Positions 43,657 to 51,492 of a stretch of 64,000 bases of DNA are shown in pieces. The stretch spans positions 27,752 to 91,751 of the forward strand of contig CAMDQT010000013.1 of NCBI GenBank assembly GCA_945906305.1, in the 5' to 3' direction. The number at the start of each line of letters is the position of its first letter. Position 1 is the stretch's first letter. Below the pieces are notes generated by a model. The model was not told the DNA's origin and searched no databases. It was given only the letters and a program-made list of their open reading frames with translations. The position numbers were made by a program, and so were the translations under genes. This stretch comes from Ferrithrix thermotolerans DSM 19514 (GTDB taxonomy: Bacteria > Actinomycetota > Acidimicrobiia > Acidimicrobiales > CAIXPF01).

Positions 43657-44688
43657 TCAGTTCGACAGGTCGGTGATCACCGCACGGCCGGTGTAGGCGC
43701 CGGATTCGAGTTCATCGAGGATGGTGGACAGCTCCGACAGCTTGCCAGTACGCGACACATGAGTGCGGACGTGTCCGTCGGCCGCGAGCTGCACCAGTTC
43801 GCGCATGTCCTGCACCGTGCCCACCGCGGAGAACATGATCAAGGGGTCCTTGCCGAACAGCTCCCAAGGACTGATTTCGATTCCGCCCTCCTTGTCCGCG
43901 GGGATACCCACACCGACGAACATGCCGCCCCGGCGCAGCAGGTCCATACCCAGCCGGAACCCGGCCACGCGGGGCGTGAAGACCAAGCTGGCATGCACCC
44001 CGCCCGGGATGGTCTGGCGTACGACGGCGGCTGCCTCGTTGGCATCCACCGCCAAGTCGGCTCCCAGGGAACGAACGAACTGCACCCGATCCGCCCCGAC
44101 ATCGACACCGACCACCCGGTAACCCCAGTGCTTGGCGATCTGCACCGCATAGTGACCGAGCCCACCGGCGGCGCCAAGGACCGCCACCCAGGAGCCGGGC
44201 ACCAGGCTGTACTGGTTGAGCTTCTTGACCGCCCCATAAGCGGTGAGGCCCCCGCAGGCCAACGGAACCTCGTGGTCCCCAATGGAATCGGGCAGTACCA
44301 CCATCGACTTGGCGAACAACTTGAGCTGCTCCGAATAGGTGCCCAAAATGCCCTTGCCCTGCCGGCACAGCCGCGGCTTACCGCCAAGGCAGTGCTCGCA
44401 AGCGCCACACCAGTAGCCGCCGCCACTTCCACCGAGCCCGACTATCACCCGGTCCCCGAGGGCGGCGTAGCGCTCTGCTCCGGGCCCAAGCGCCTCCACG
44501 ATGCCAACGCCCTCATGACCGAAGGGACCCGAACGGGCTACCCCAGTCCAGTCACCCTTCAGCAGGTGCACATCGGAGTGACACACCCCGGCGGCGGTGA
44601 TGCGCACCACGGCTTCCTCATATCCAGGCTCCGGATCGGGCCGTTCCATGATGCGCAGTTCGCCGTCTTCCAACCTCGCAGTTCGCAT
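43657..44688 (-). CDS. Zinc-dependent alcohol dehydrogenase
   Basis: A 343-residue medium-chain dehydrogenase. Catalytic zinc ligands are in GVCHSDVH and GHEGVG; the structural zinc site is CGACEHCLGGKPRLC (four cysteines). The NAD-binding motif is VLGAAGGLGHYA. The opening and the LPDSIGDHEVPLACGGLTAYGAVK region resemble AdhA/propanol-preferring alcohol dehydrogenases. It oxidises primary or secondary alcohols with NAD(P). It precedes the MmgE/PrpD gene by 46 bases on the same strand. A DUF2277 gene lies further upstream. Confidence 0.93.
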   Translation of the reverse strand: MRTARLEDGELRIMERPDPEPGYEEAVVRITAAGVCHSDVHLLKGDWTGVARSGPFGHEGVGIVEALGPGAERYAALGDRVIVGLGGSGGGYWCGACEHCLGGKPRLCRQGKGILGTYSEQLKLFAKSMVVLPDSIGDHEVPLACGGLTAYGAVKKLNQYSLVPGSWVAVLGAAGGLGHYAVQIAKHWGYRVVGVDVGADRVQFVRSLGADLAVDANEAAAVVRQTIPGGVHASLVFTPRVAGFRLGMDLLRRGGMFVGVGIPADKEGGIEISPWELFGKDPLIMFSAVGTVQDMRELVQLAADGHVRTHVSRTGKLSELSTILDELESGAYTGRAVITDLSN

Positions 44689-44720
44689 AGCAGCGCACCG
44701 TAGCCGCGATCACGGCCTGC

Positions 44721-44975
44721 TCAGCTTGGCCGTTCGCCCAACCGTCGCAGGGGTGGCGTCGTGGACGGTGTCCGTCGACGTTCCGGTAAGGAGCCAAGCA
44801 ACTGCGCGGTGGCCGCATGAACCGCCCTAACAGCCCGTTCGAATGGTTCGCTGGTCGACGCCGACAGGGTCTGTACACCGCTCACTTTGCGCACGTACTG
44901 GCGGGCCGCGGCCTCGATTTCCTCCTCCGTGGCACCGGGCTTCAGGCCACGCAGAATCGTGATGTTCCGACACAT
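44721..44975 (-). CDS. DUF2277-family protein
   Basis: An 84-residue protein that opens with CRNITILRGLKPGATEEE and continues EIEAAARQYVRKVSGVQ, the signature of DUF2277, a small family of actinobacteria and others. The RAVRAVHAATAQLLGSL helix follows. Function is unknown. The ATG at 44975 is set by this conserved MCRNI start. It is upstream of the alcohol dehydrogenase on the same strand (32-base gap) and divergent from an epimerase. Confidence 0.88.
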   Translation of the reverse strand: MCRNITILRGLKPGATEEEIEAAARQYVRKVSGVQTLSASTSEPFERAVRAVHAATAQLLGSLPERRRTPSTTPPLRRLGERPS

Positions 44976-45079
44976 GGATGTTGAGCCTAGGACCCGGTGA
45001 GCTCGGCCTTGGATCGCCTCGGCGGTCGTTGTGGCCTTAGCCCACGACCGTGGCCGCAATGGGCCGTAGTCTCAGCGAG

Positions 45080-46009
45080 ATGAGCACACTCGTTACTGGT
45101 GGCACCGGGTTCATCGGGGCCGAGATTGTCCGGATGCTGATCGCCGCCGGCGAAGGACCCGTCACGGTCGCCCAGCGCTCTACCGACCTCGGCCGGCTCG
45201 CGGACCTCGCCGGCGAGGTGAACTTGGTGCGTCTCGACCTCAGCGATGTCCCAGCCACCGAAGCCTTGGTGTCGGAGCTGGCCCCGCGCCGGATCTTCCA
45301 TTTCGGGGCGATGCTCACTGGCCCCGGCGAGCAGGACCCAGCGGCATTGCTCCAAGCCAATGCCTGGGGGTTCATCAAGCTCATCGAGGCGGCCCGTTTG
45401 GCCGGTACCGAACAGATGATCTTCGCCTCCTCGATCGGGACTTATGGCCGCGACCTCGATGGGAGCGTGGTCAACGACCATTCCCTGCAGCGGCCCAACA
45501 CCGTGTACGGGGTGTCCAAGGTGCTGGGCGAGAACCTCGGGGCGTACTACCGAACGCGCTACGGCTTCGACTTCCGCAGCGTCCGCTACCCCTCCATCAT
45601 CGGTCCTGGCGTGACCACTTGGAGCCTCGCCCAGTACACGAGTTGGATGATCGAAAAGCCCATCCTCGGTGAGCCGTTCGAGGTATGGGTTAAGCCCGAG
45701 GCCATCATCCCGGTGCTGTATTTCAAGGACGCGGCGCGGGCCGCCATCGATCTCGCCGCCGCTCCGGCTGCGTCCATCCGCACCATCAATTACCTCGTCG
45801 ACGGGCTGCCGCCGAGGCCCAACGCGGGCGAGATCGCCGAAGCGGTTCGGGCCAAGGTTGCGGGCGCAACGATCACCTTCGACTCCGCGGCGGGCAAGGC
45901 CAGGGCGCTACGTATCGATGACCGTTTCGCCCGCGAGGAGTGGGGCTGGACCCCCAGCTACGACCTTGACGCCATGATCGAAGACATGATCGTCGAACTC
46001 CAGCCCTGA
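45080..46009 (+). CDS. NAD-dependent epimerase/dehydratase
   Basis: A 309-residue extended SDR. TLVTGGTGFIG is the NAD motif; SSIGTYG gives the catalytic Ser/Thr, and YGVSK the Tyr-x3-Lys. RYPSIIGPG is the typical substrate-domain turn. This looks like sugar epimerases or L-threonine 3-dehydrogenase-type SDRs. Start ATG 45080. It is divergent from DUF2277 and converges on the class II aldolase. No other nucleotide-sugar gene is nearby. Confidence 0.9.
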   Translation: MSTLVTGGTGFIGAEIVRMLIAAGEGPVTVAQRSTDLGRLADLAGEVNLVRLDLSDVPATEALVSELAPRRIFHFGAMLTGPGEQDPAALLQANAWGFIKLIEAARLAGTEQMIFASSIGTYGRDLDGSVVNDHSLQRPNTVYGVSKVLGENLGAYYRTRYGFDFRSVRYPSIIGPGVTTWSLAQYTSWMIEKPILGEPFEVWVKPEAIIPVLYFKDAARAAIDLAAAPAASIRTINYLVDGLPPRPNAGEIAEAVRAKVAGATITFDSAAGKARALRIDDRFAREEWGWTPSYDLDAMIEDMIVELQP

Positions 46010-46061
46010 GCCTCCCTCAGACAAGGACACCAACGTGCGGTGCGGGGACTACCCCAGGGCG

Positions 46062-46829
46062 TCAGGCCTCGACAACGCCGGGGTCAGGCACCACGTCGCG
46101 CACGAGATATTGAAAGGCATGCCAAGCGACATTGCCCTTGGCATACTCCAACGCGGTGCGTTTGGCCCCTTCCTCGGAGATAGGCCGAGCGGCCGCGCCG
46201 GCCTTGACGTGGACCTCGGACACCCGCTCGGCCAGAATGAAACGTGAGACCGCGCCCTCGACGCTGTCCCCGGCGGTGAGCAGACCGTGATTGCGCAAGA
46301 AGCACAGGTTGTAGCCGCCCATCGCTTCCGCGATGCGCTCGCCGCCGTCGGTGCTGGCCACCGCAAGTTCCTCGTCGTCGAAGAACGCCTGGTCGAACAC
46401 AAACATGCACGACTCCTGGCTTAGCGGCTCGAACAGCCGGGCCTGGGCCGAAAATGGTGTGCCGTAGGGCGAGTGGCAATGGGCGGCGGACACGACGTCG
46501 GGCCGGGCCGCATGCACCGGGTGGTGGATGTTGTAAGCGGCCATGTTGATGCCGCCCTTGCCCTGGGCCAGGGTGCCGTCGGGGGCCACCAGCACAAGTT
46601 CGTCCACCGTGGCGTACTTGAACGGGACTCCGTAGCGCAGCAACCAGAAATGGTCGGTCAGTTCGGGGTCGCGGGCGCTGATATGACCGTCGCCGGTCTG
46701 ACCGAAGCCGAGGTTGCCGAAGATCCGGTACCCGAGCGCACACATGCGCTTGCGGTGGGCGCGTTCCTCCTCCAACGTAGCGAAGGTCGGGGGTCGGCTC
46801 GAGGCGTCATAATGCGGGTGCGCTGCCAT
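46062..46829 (-). CDS. Class II aldolase/adducin-family protein
   Basis: A 255-residue class II aldolase. The fold begins with RKRMCALGYRIFGNLGFGQTGDGHISARDPE, where GDGHIS replaces the usual SGNIS. The zinc ligands are the His pair in SAAHCHSPYG and a later HGLL. GGINMAAYNIHHPVH is typical of this branch. Members cleave or isomerise phosphorylated sugars or decarboxylate aryl acids. The ATG at 46829 has no strong ribosome site. It is divergent from an LLM gene with a palindrome between them, 39 bases upstream. Confidence 0.88.
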   Translation of the reverse strand: MAAHPHYDASSRPPTFATLEEERAHRKRMCALGYRIFGNLGFGQTGDGHISARDPELTDHFWLLRYGVPFKYATVDELVLVAPDGTLAQGKGGINMAAYNIHHPVHAARPDVVSAAHCHSPYGTPFSAQARLFEPLSQESCMFVFDQAFFDDEELAVASTDGGERIAEAMGGYNLCFLRNHGLLTAGDSVEGAVSRFILAERVSEVHVKAGAAARPISEEGAKRTALEYAKGNVAWHAFQYLVRDVVPDPGVVEA

Positions 46830-46867
46830 AGCTGCACGCTACCCCGGTCAACCCCGACTCGGCTCGT

Positions 46868-46883
46868 CATACTACACAGTATG
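46868..46883. promoter_or_regulatory. 16-bp palindrome CATACT-ACAC-AGTATG in a divergent promoter region
   Basis: CATACT (46868-46873) and AGTATG (46878-46883) are perfect inverted arms around ACAC. The core CATAC-N6-GTATG is the same as at 36133-36150. It lies 39 bases upstream of the class II aldolase start and 123 bases upstream of the LLM start at 47006, where a TetR/GntR-type repressor could act on either gene. Confidence 0.45.
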
Positions 46884-47005
46884 CAGAGGGAAATACGGTG
46901 GGTATGGCTTGCATGCCCCGCCCGGCGCACCGCCCTAGGCTGCGCGTGCCAGCATCGAAGGACATCGGGGCCGGACCCGACGCCACCAACGGAGGACCCC
47001 AAACC

Positions 47006-47992
47006 GTGTTACGACTCGGCCTGCAGATCCCGAACTTCACCTATCCCGGCGTGACGACAGCGCAATTGTTCGAACGGGTGTCCGCCGTGGCTGTCACCGC
47101 CGAGCAGTCCGGTTTCGACACGGTGATGGTGATGGACCACTTCTACCAGCTCCCCATGCTGGGCCAGCCCGAGGACGAGATGTTCGAGGCCTACACCCTG
47201 CTCGGAGCGTTGGCGGCACGAACCGAACGGGTGCAACTCGGCACCCTCGTCACTGGTGTGACCTACCGCAACCCGGCCCTGCTGGCCAAACAGGTCACCG
47301 CCCTCGACGTCATTTCGAGCGGGCGGGCATTCCTGGGTATCGGCGCCGCCTGGTACGAGGAAGAACACCGGGCGCTCGGCTTCGACTTTCCCCCCGTGGC
47401 CGAGCGTTTCGAGCGACTCGAGGAGGCGCTGCACATCATCCGGGCCATGTTCAACGGTGAGCGGCCCACCTTCAGCGGCAAGCATTACCGGGTGGTCGAC
47501 GCGGTGAACGCCCCACCGCCGGTCCGCCCAGAGGGCATTCCGGTCATGGTCGGTGGCAGCGGCGAACGCAAGACGCTCCGCCTTGCCGCCCGTCACGCCG
47601 ATCTGTGGAACACCACTGCCCCTTTCCGCGAGCTGCCACACAAAATCGAGGTCCTGGCACGTCACTGCGCGGACATCGGCCGCGACCCCGCCACGATCGC
47701 CAAGTCCTGCCTCGGCTCACTGTTCTTGGCCGACACCATGGAGGCCGCAAGGGCCAAACAAAGCGCCACGCTGCGCCGCCGGGGCATCGATCCCGACACG
47801 CTCAACGAGGCCGCCTGGCGTGACATCGGCGCTCGCCAGGTGGTCGGCGACCCCGACACCGTCGCGGAACAGGTACGTGACCTGCTCGCCTTGGGCTGCG
47901 ACGGAGTGTGTTTCAACATGCCCGCTGACGGGTTCCTGCCCGAGGCCGTCGCCCAGGCGGGTGAGCTACTGGCGCCACTGATGGCGCTCTGA
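47006..47992 (+). CDS. LLM-class F420-dependent oxidoreductase (TIGR03560-like)
   Basis: A 328-residue LLM protein. The opening LRLGLQIPNFTYPGV is characteristic of the TIGR03560/Rv1855c-type group. FDTVMVMDHFYQLPMLG, QLGTLVTGVTYRNP, RAFLGIGAAWYEEEHRALGFDFP and IPVMVGGSGERKTLRLAARHADLWN follow. GTG 47006 is preceded by GGAGG about ten bases away. It may be controlled by the palindrome upstream. It lies 83 bases before an acyl-CoA-dehydrogenase-like protein on the same strand and could feed into it. Confidence 0.93.
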   Translation: MLRLGLQIPNFTYPGVTTAQLFERVSAVAVTAEQSGFDTVMVMDHFYQLPMLGQPEDEMFEAYTLLGALAARTERVQLGTLVTGVTYRNPALLAKQVTALDVISSGRAFLGIGAAWYEEEHRALGFDFPPVAERFERLEEALHIIRAMFNGERPTFSGKHYRVVDAVNAPPPVRPEGIPVMVGGSGERKTLRLAARHADLWNTTAPFRELPHKIEVLARHCADIGRDPATIAKSCLGSLFLADTMEAARAKQSATLRRRGIDPDTLNEAAWRDIGARQVVGDPDTVAEQVRDLLALGCDGVCFNMPADGFLPEAVAQAGELLAPLMAL

Positions 47993-48075
47993 GGCCAGCC
48001 GCACCGGGCCGCCGCTAAGGTCCGACCACGGCGAAGCGCCGCCGCAGGTGGCGGCGGGGGCGGAGGTCAACCATC

Positions 48076-49200
48076 ATGCAACCACGTTGGGCTGATGAGG
48101 TGACCGCCGTGCTCGGCCCCGTTCTCCTCGGCCGCCATGACGAGATCGACCGGCTGGGACGCCTGCCGGCCGATGTGGTGCAGGCCATGCATCGCTCCGG
48201 CCTGTTCCGCACGTGGATCCCCGATGAGTTCGGCGGGCGCGACGCCAGCGTGGCCGACGGGCTAGCGCTCATCGAAGCGGTGTCGGCACTGGACAGCTCG
48301 GTTGGTTGGGTCGCCATGATCGACATGACGACCACCTATCTCGCCGGAGCCATCGACCGCGACGCGGCCAGGGAAATCTTCAGCGATCCCCGGGCCGTCG
48401 TCGGTGGGACCACGGCCCCGACCGGGCGAGCCGAGCCGGTTCCGGGAGGGCTGAAGCTTTCGGGACGCTGGTCGTGGGGCAGCAGCATCCACAACGCCAC
48501 GTGGATGGCCTGCGGCGCCATGCTGCAGGGCGAACGGCCTCGGCCGGTGTTGGCGTTGGTGGAGGTCGGCAACCTACAGATCCTCGACACCTGGCACGTC
48601 TCGGGTATGAGGGGTACCGGCAGCACCGACTATGTGGCTCACGACGTTTTCGTACCTGAGGGTCGAGTACTCGACCTGGCCAAGGGGGCACCGTGGAGTG
48701 ACCGGCCGTTGCACCGTTTCGCCATCTTCTCTCTGCTGGCCCTCGCCGTGTCCTCGGTGGCGATTGGACTCGGTCGCCGGGCGCTCGACGAATTCCACGC
48801 GTTGGCCACCGACAGAACCCAACTGGGCCGCCAGGGCCCCATCGCTGCCGGACCGGTGGCCCAGGCCGCCTACGCCCAGGCCGAGGCGGCGGTGCGCTCC
48901 GCCTCGGCGTTCAAAGACCAGGTCGTCGCCGAGGCCTGGCACCAGGCCCTCGAGGGAACGCTAACGGTACCCACCCGGCGCCTGTTGCGCCTCGCTGCCA
49001 CCAACGCCGCCTGGGCCTCAACTCGCGCCACCGACCAGCTCTGGGAGCACGCCGGCGCGGCTGTCGTGTATGACCGCGCGGTGCTGTCGCGGCTGCAGCG
49101 CGACCTGCACGTACTCACCCAACATTTCCGCATCGCCGCCCGAACCTGGGAAATGTGCGGCGCGCTCGGCCTCGGCCAGGCCTTCGACGGCCAGCTCTGA
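48076..49200 (+). CDS. Acyl-CoA dehydrogenase-like flavoprotein (HsaA/group D monooxygenase type)
   Basis: A 374-residue protein with the acyl-CoA dehydrogenase fold. Its C-terminus lacks the catalytic-Glu motif, and the middle domain reads GGTTAPTGRAEPVPGGLKLSGRWSWGSSIHNA. MRGTGSTDYVAHDVFVPE is typical of HsaA/DszC-type FMN-dependent hydroxylases (Acyl-CoA_dh_2). These use reduced flavin from a partner reductase to hydroxylate phenols or oxidise sulfur. GGAGGT is eight bases before the ATG. No reductase is visible. The LLM protein upstream is a possible partner or unrelated. Confidence 0.82.
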   Translation: MQPRWADEVTAVLGPVLLGRHDEIDRLGRLPADVVQAMHRSGLFRTWIPDEFGGRDASVADGLALIEAVSALDSSVGWVAMIDMTTTYLAGAIDRDAAREIFSDPRAVVGGTTAPTGRAEPVPGGLKLSGRWSWGSSIHNATWMACGAMLQGERPRPVLALVEVGNLQILDTWHVSGMRGTGSTDYVAHDVFVPEGRVLDLAKGAPWSDRPLHRFAIFSLLALAVSSVAIGLGRRALDEFHALATDRTQLGRQGPIAAGPVAQAAYAQAEAAVRSASAFKDQVVAEAWHQALEGTLTVPTRRLLRLAATNAAWASTRATDQLWEHAGAAVVYDRAVLSRLQRDLHVLTQHFRIAARTWEMCGALGLGQAFDGQL

Positions 49201-49355
49201 TCCGAGCCCACCTAACCACGCTGACATCAGGGCACGAGGTGTTGGTAAGCGCACCGCGCGGCTGGCGCCACGCGGCGTGGTCCGCGGGTGGTGACGGGTA
49301 CCCAACTGCGTGTTCGCCTTCGCCTAGCGCGCTGGTGGTGAGGCAGGATGCGGAG

Positions 49356-50285
49356 GTGCAACACCCGGTTGATGTCGTCTTTCATGGCCGCTGTCCTGAT
49401 GGCGTAGTCGCGGCGTGGATGCTCAGCCGAGCCCTCGACGGTCCGATTCGGCTGCTGCCCTACCTTCATGGGGGACCCACGCCCGAGCCCCAGAGCGACG
49501 AGGTCTGGGTCCTCGACGTGGCCTTCTCTGCCGACACGCTGCGCTCCTGGGCCCAACCCGGCCGGCGGGTTTTTGTGTTGGACCACCACCAGACCAGCGC
49601 CGCGATGCTCGCCGAGCACATGCAGCCGCTCGCCGTCACCCTCGCTCAGGCCCTAGACCCAACCTTCACCGGCCTCGGGGTGAGCATCGTCATGGCGCAT
49701 TCGGGCGCCGGTCTGGCCGCGGCCGCCGCGGTTGCAGTGGACCCGAGCGTCACGGTGCCCGACTTCGTGCTCGACATCGAGGACCGTGATCTGTGGCGCT
49801 GGGAACGACCCCGCTCCCGGGAGGTCTGCGACGCGGTCGATGCCATGGCCGATGTCGACTCGCTGTCGCCCGACGCGCTCTTCGCCGCTTTGGATGACCT
49901 CGCGGTCCTGAACCGAGACGACCTCGCCGATCGTGGGGCGCCGATCGTCGAGGCGTTTGATGCCCGCGTCCAGGAGCTGTGTCACACCGGCCACTTGGTG
50001 CAGGTAGCCGGCTCTACCGTGCCCTTCGTCGAGGTGCCAGAAGCCCGTTTTGGCTCCGATGTCGGCCATCGCCTGCTCGAGTTGCACCCCGACGCACCGT
50101 TTAGCGGCTATTGGTACCGCGAAGACGGCGGACCGCTACGGGTCGGATTGCGCTCCAACGACGGCCGGGCGGATGTGGAGCGGGTGGCCGCTCGCTTCGG
50201 TGGTGGCGGTCACCGCAACGCCTCGGGGCTGACCTGCTCCCACCTCGACGAGCTCGCCGTGGCATCGGGTCTGAACCAAATCTGA
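49356..50285 (+). CDS. Stand-alone DHH-family phosphoesterase
   Basis: A 309-residue protein. DVVFHGRCPDGVVAAWML is DHH motif I, WVLDVAFS motif II, and VFVLDHHQT holds the DHH residues (76-78). The DHHA1 domain ends in ARFGGGGHRNASGL. It lacks CBS, GGDEF or other extra domains, as in nanoRNases or cyclic-dinucleotide phosphodiesterases. The N-terminus is uncertain: GTG 49356 is chosen, and GTGs at 49335/49338 are possible. It converges on a short hypothetical gene with a four-base gap. Confidence 0.85.
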   Translation: MQHPVDVVFHGRCPDGVVAAWMLSRALDGPIRLLPYLHGGPTPEPQSDEVWVLDVAFSADTLRSWAQPGRRVFVLDHHQTSAAMLAEHMQPLAVTLAQALDPTFTGLGVSIVMAHSGAGLAAAAAVAVDPSVTVPDFVLDIEDRDLWRWERPRSREVCDAVDAMADVDSLSPDALFAALDDLAVLNRDDLADRGAPIVEAFDARVQELCHTGHLVQVAGSTVPFVEVPEARFGSDVGHRLLELHPDAPFSGYWYREDGGPLRVGLRSNDGRADVERVAARFGGGGHRNASGLTCSHLDELAVASGLNQI

Positions 50286-50289
50286 GCGC

Positions 50290-50556
50290 TCAGGCCCTTC
50301 CCCCGGCGAGCGCATCAAGCGCGGCCTCGGCATCGAGTAGCGCCGCAAGTTCCGAGCTGCGCGTTCGCCACGACGCGACCGCACGGCCGAGGGCAGCCTC
50401 GTGCGCCAACTGCACAAAGCCGTCCACCCCGAAGGTCACCTCCACCGTCGAGTAGCTGAGGTGATGACCGCGATGCCAGTCGAACACCCCGTACGCGTCG
50501 TTGGCGAGCAACTCGCGTTCGGCCACGGTGAGGAACGTCGATGAAGTCTCTGTCAT
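50290..50556 (-). CDS. Hypothetical protein
   Basis: An 88-residue acidic protein. It has no signal or membrane segment. FLTVAERELLANDAYGVFDWHRGHHLSYSTVEVTFG is the conserved-looking core; the second half is helical with AALLDAEAALDALAGG. The ATG at 50556 has GGAG about nine bases upstream. It lies 27 bases after the cupin gene on the same strand, so both may be expressed together. I do not recognise the family. Confidence 0.6.
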   Translation of the reverse strand: MTETSSTFLTVAERELLANDAYGVFDWHRGHHLSYSTVEVTFGVDGFVQLAHEAALGRAVASWRTRSSELAALLDAEAALDALAGGRA

Positions 50557-50583
50557 GGGCTGCACTCCAGGTCCTGCGCTCGT

Positions 50584-50970
50584 TTAGCCCTTCGCCCTCC
50601 AGGCGGTGAGGTCGAGATCAGCGGGCAGGGTGATGAACACCTGAACCCGGGGTCCAACGATCTCGCGGCTGATATGGCCCTGACCGGTGGTGTCATCGGC
50701 GAGCAGCACATCGCCCACCCCGCAGCGCCGCTTCGCGCCGTCGCCGCATTCGATTTCGACCTCGCCGGCGAGGTGGATGACAAATTGCCGGCGGGGCGCC
50801 ACATGGAAGTCGTATACCTCGGGGCCACCGAGGCCGGTGTCACGAAAGAACACAGTCTGCGCCTCCACGGGCGCGGTGAGCCCGCCGATGACGGACGCGC
50901 CATAGGCAATGTCGAGGTCCTCGAAGTGCGACTGCTGATCGGCACCGGTGTAGATGCGCACGACCTTCAT
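50584..50970 (-). CDS. Small cupin-domain protein
   Basis: A 128-residue protein with the cupin beta-barrel pattern: VYDFHVAPRRQFVIHLAGEVEIECGDGAKRRCGVGDVLLADDTTGQGH. The usual metal-binding HxH is only partly kept (FHVAPRRQ...H), so metal binding is uncertain. The ATG at 50970 is fixed by AAAGGAGG five bases upstream. It is co-directional with the short hypothetical gene and sits beside the Baeyer-Villiger monooxygenase relic. Possibly a small dioxygenase or ligand-binding protein. Confidence 0.72.
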   Translation of the reverse strand: MKVVRIYTGADQQSHFEDLDIAYGASVIGGLTAPVEAQTVFFRDTGLGGPEVYDFHVAPRRQFVIHLAGEVEIECGDGAKRRCGVGDVLLADDTTGQGHISREIVGPRVQVFITLPADLDLTAWRAKG

Positions 50971-50999
50971 CGAATCCTCCTTTGGGGGCGACTTCGGCG

Positions 51000-51035
51000 G
51001 TGGCCACCGCTGCGGCCACCGTTGCGGCCACCTTA
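51000..51035. repeat. Three imperfect 12-bp tandem repeats
   Basis: GTGGCCACCGCT, GCGGCCACCGTT and GCGGCCACCTTA lie head to tail. They sit just upstream of the small cupin gene's ribosome site and might be slippage in GC-rich sequence. Confidence 0.5.
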
Positions 51036-51087
51036 GGCCCCAGGGCAGGACGCATTGCTGAATCGGTCGGGCGAAACGCACGCCCCG

Positions 51088-51288
51088 GTTGCGCTCGGAC
51101 GCCTCCTTGTTGATCCGGCCGAGGTAGCGCGCAGCGCCACCCGGGTACACGTTGTAGCGGGTCGGGCCGAACTAGTGGCCCGAAAGGTTCGAGTTATACC
51201 CCGTGATCCAGCTCTGGGCCCGGCCGGAGTGCACCATCGAATAGACCCTCGCCACCTGCTCGTGCCCGCCCTGCTCCACTGCCCCCAT
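51088..51288 (-). pseudogene. Relic of a Baeyer-Villiger/flavin-containing monooxygenase C-terminus
   Basis: Reading the minus strand from 51288 gives a peptide with AQSWITGYNSNLSGH, then an in-frame TAG at 51172-51174, then FGPTRYNVYPGGAARYLGR and INKEASE. The pattern SW-x-GYNSN-x(2)-GH-x-x-G-TRY-x-x-Y-x-GG-x-x-RY is the C-terminal end of Baeyer-Villiger-type flavin monooxygenases. The FAD and NADP domains are absent, so this is decayed. The assignment rests on motif spacing only; no alignment was run. Confidence 0.6.
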
Positions 51289-51492
51289 CGGCCTCCATGC
51301 GGTGGCAAATGGTGCTCACGGACCGAGCGGAGCAGGTCCGTCGCCCCGTCCACCGTGGCGTCGGTGTACCTAGTTCGACGTGCCGTCCGGGTGTGAGACC
51401 GCGAACCGCTTCGACGCCGCTTTGGAGGTGTCCAGTATCATGACAGCACCCGCGCTCCCGGCCGGTACCGGTCGTCTCAACGAAGGCTGATC

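Larger units (their letters stand above)
50971..51492. other. 520-base stretch without an intact gene
   Basis: This gap holds the monooxygenase relic (51088-51288) and a 12-bp tandem repeat (51000-51035). The remaining open frames are short and GC-driven and I cannot support a gene. The cupin-like gene at 51493 starts at its right end. Confidence 0.6.

Noticed and set aside
51055..51396. 113-residue open frame on the plus strand in the 51-kb gap
   Set aside because: It has no recognisable motif and lies antisense to the Baeyer-Villiger relic.
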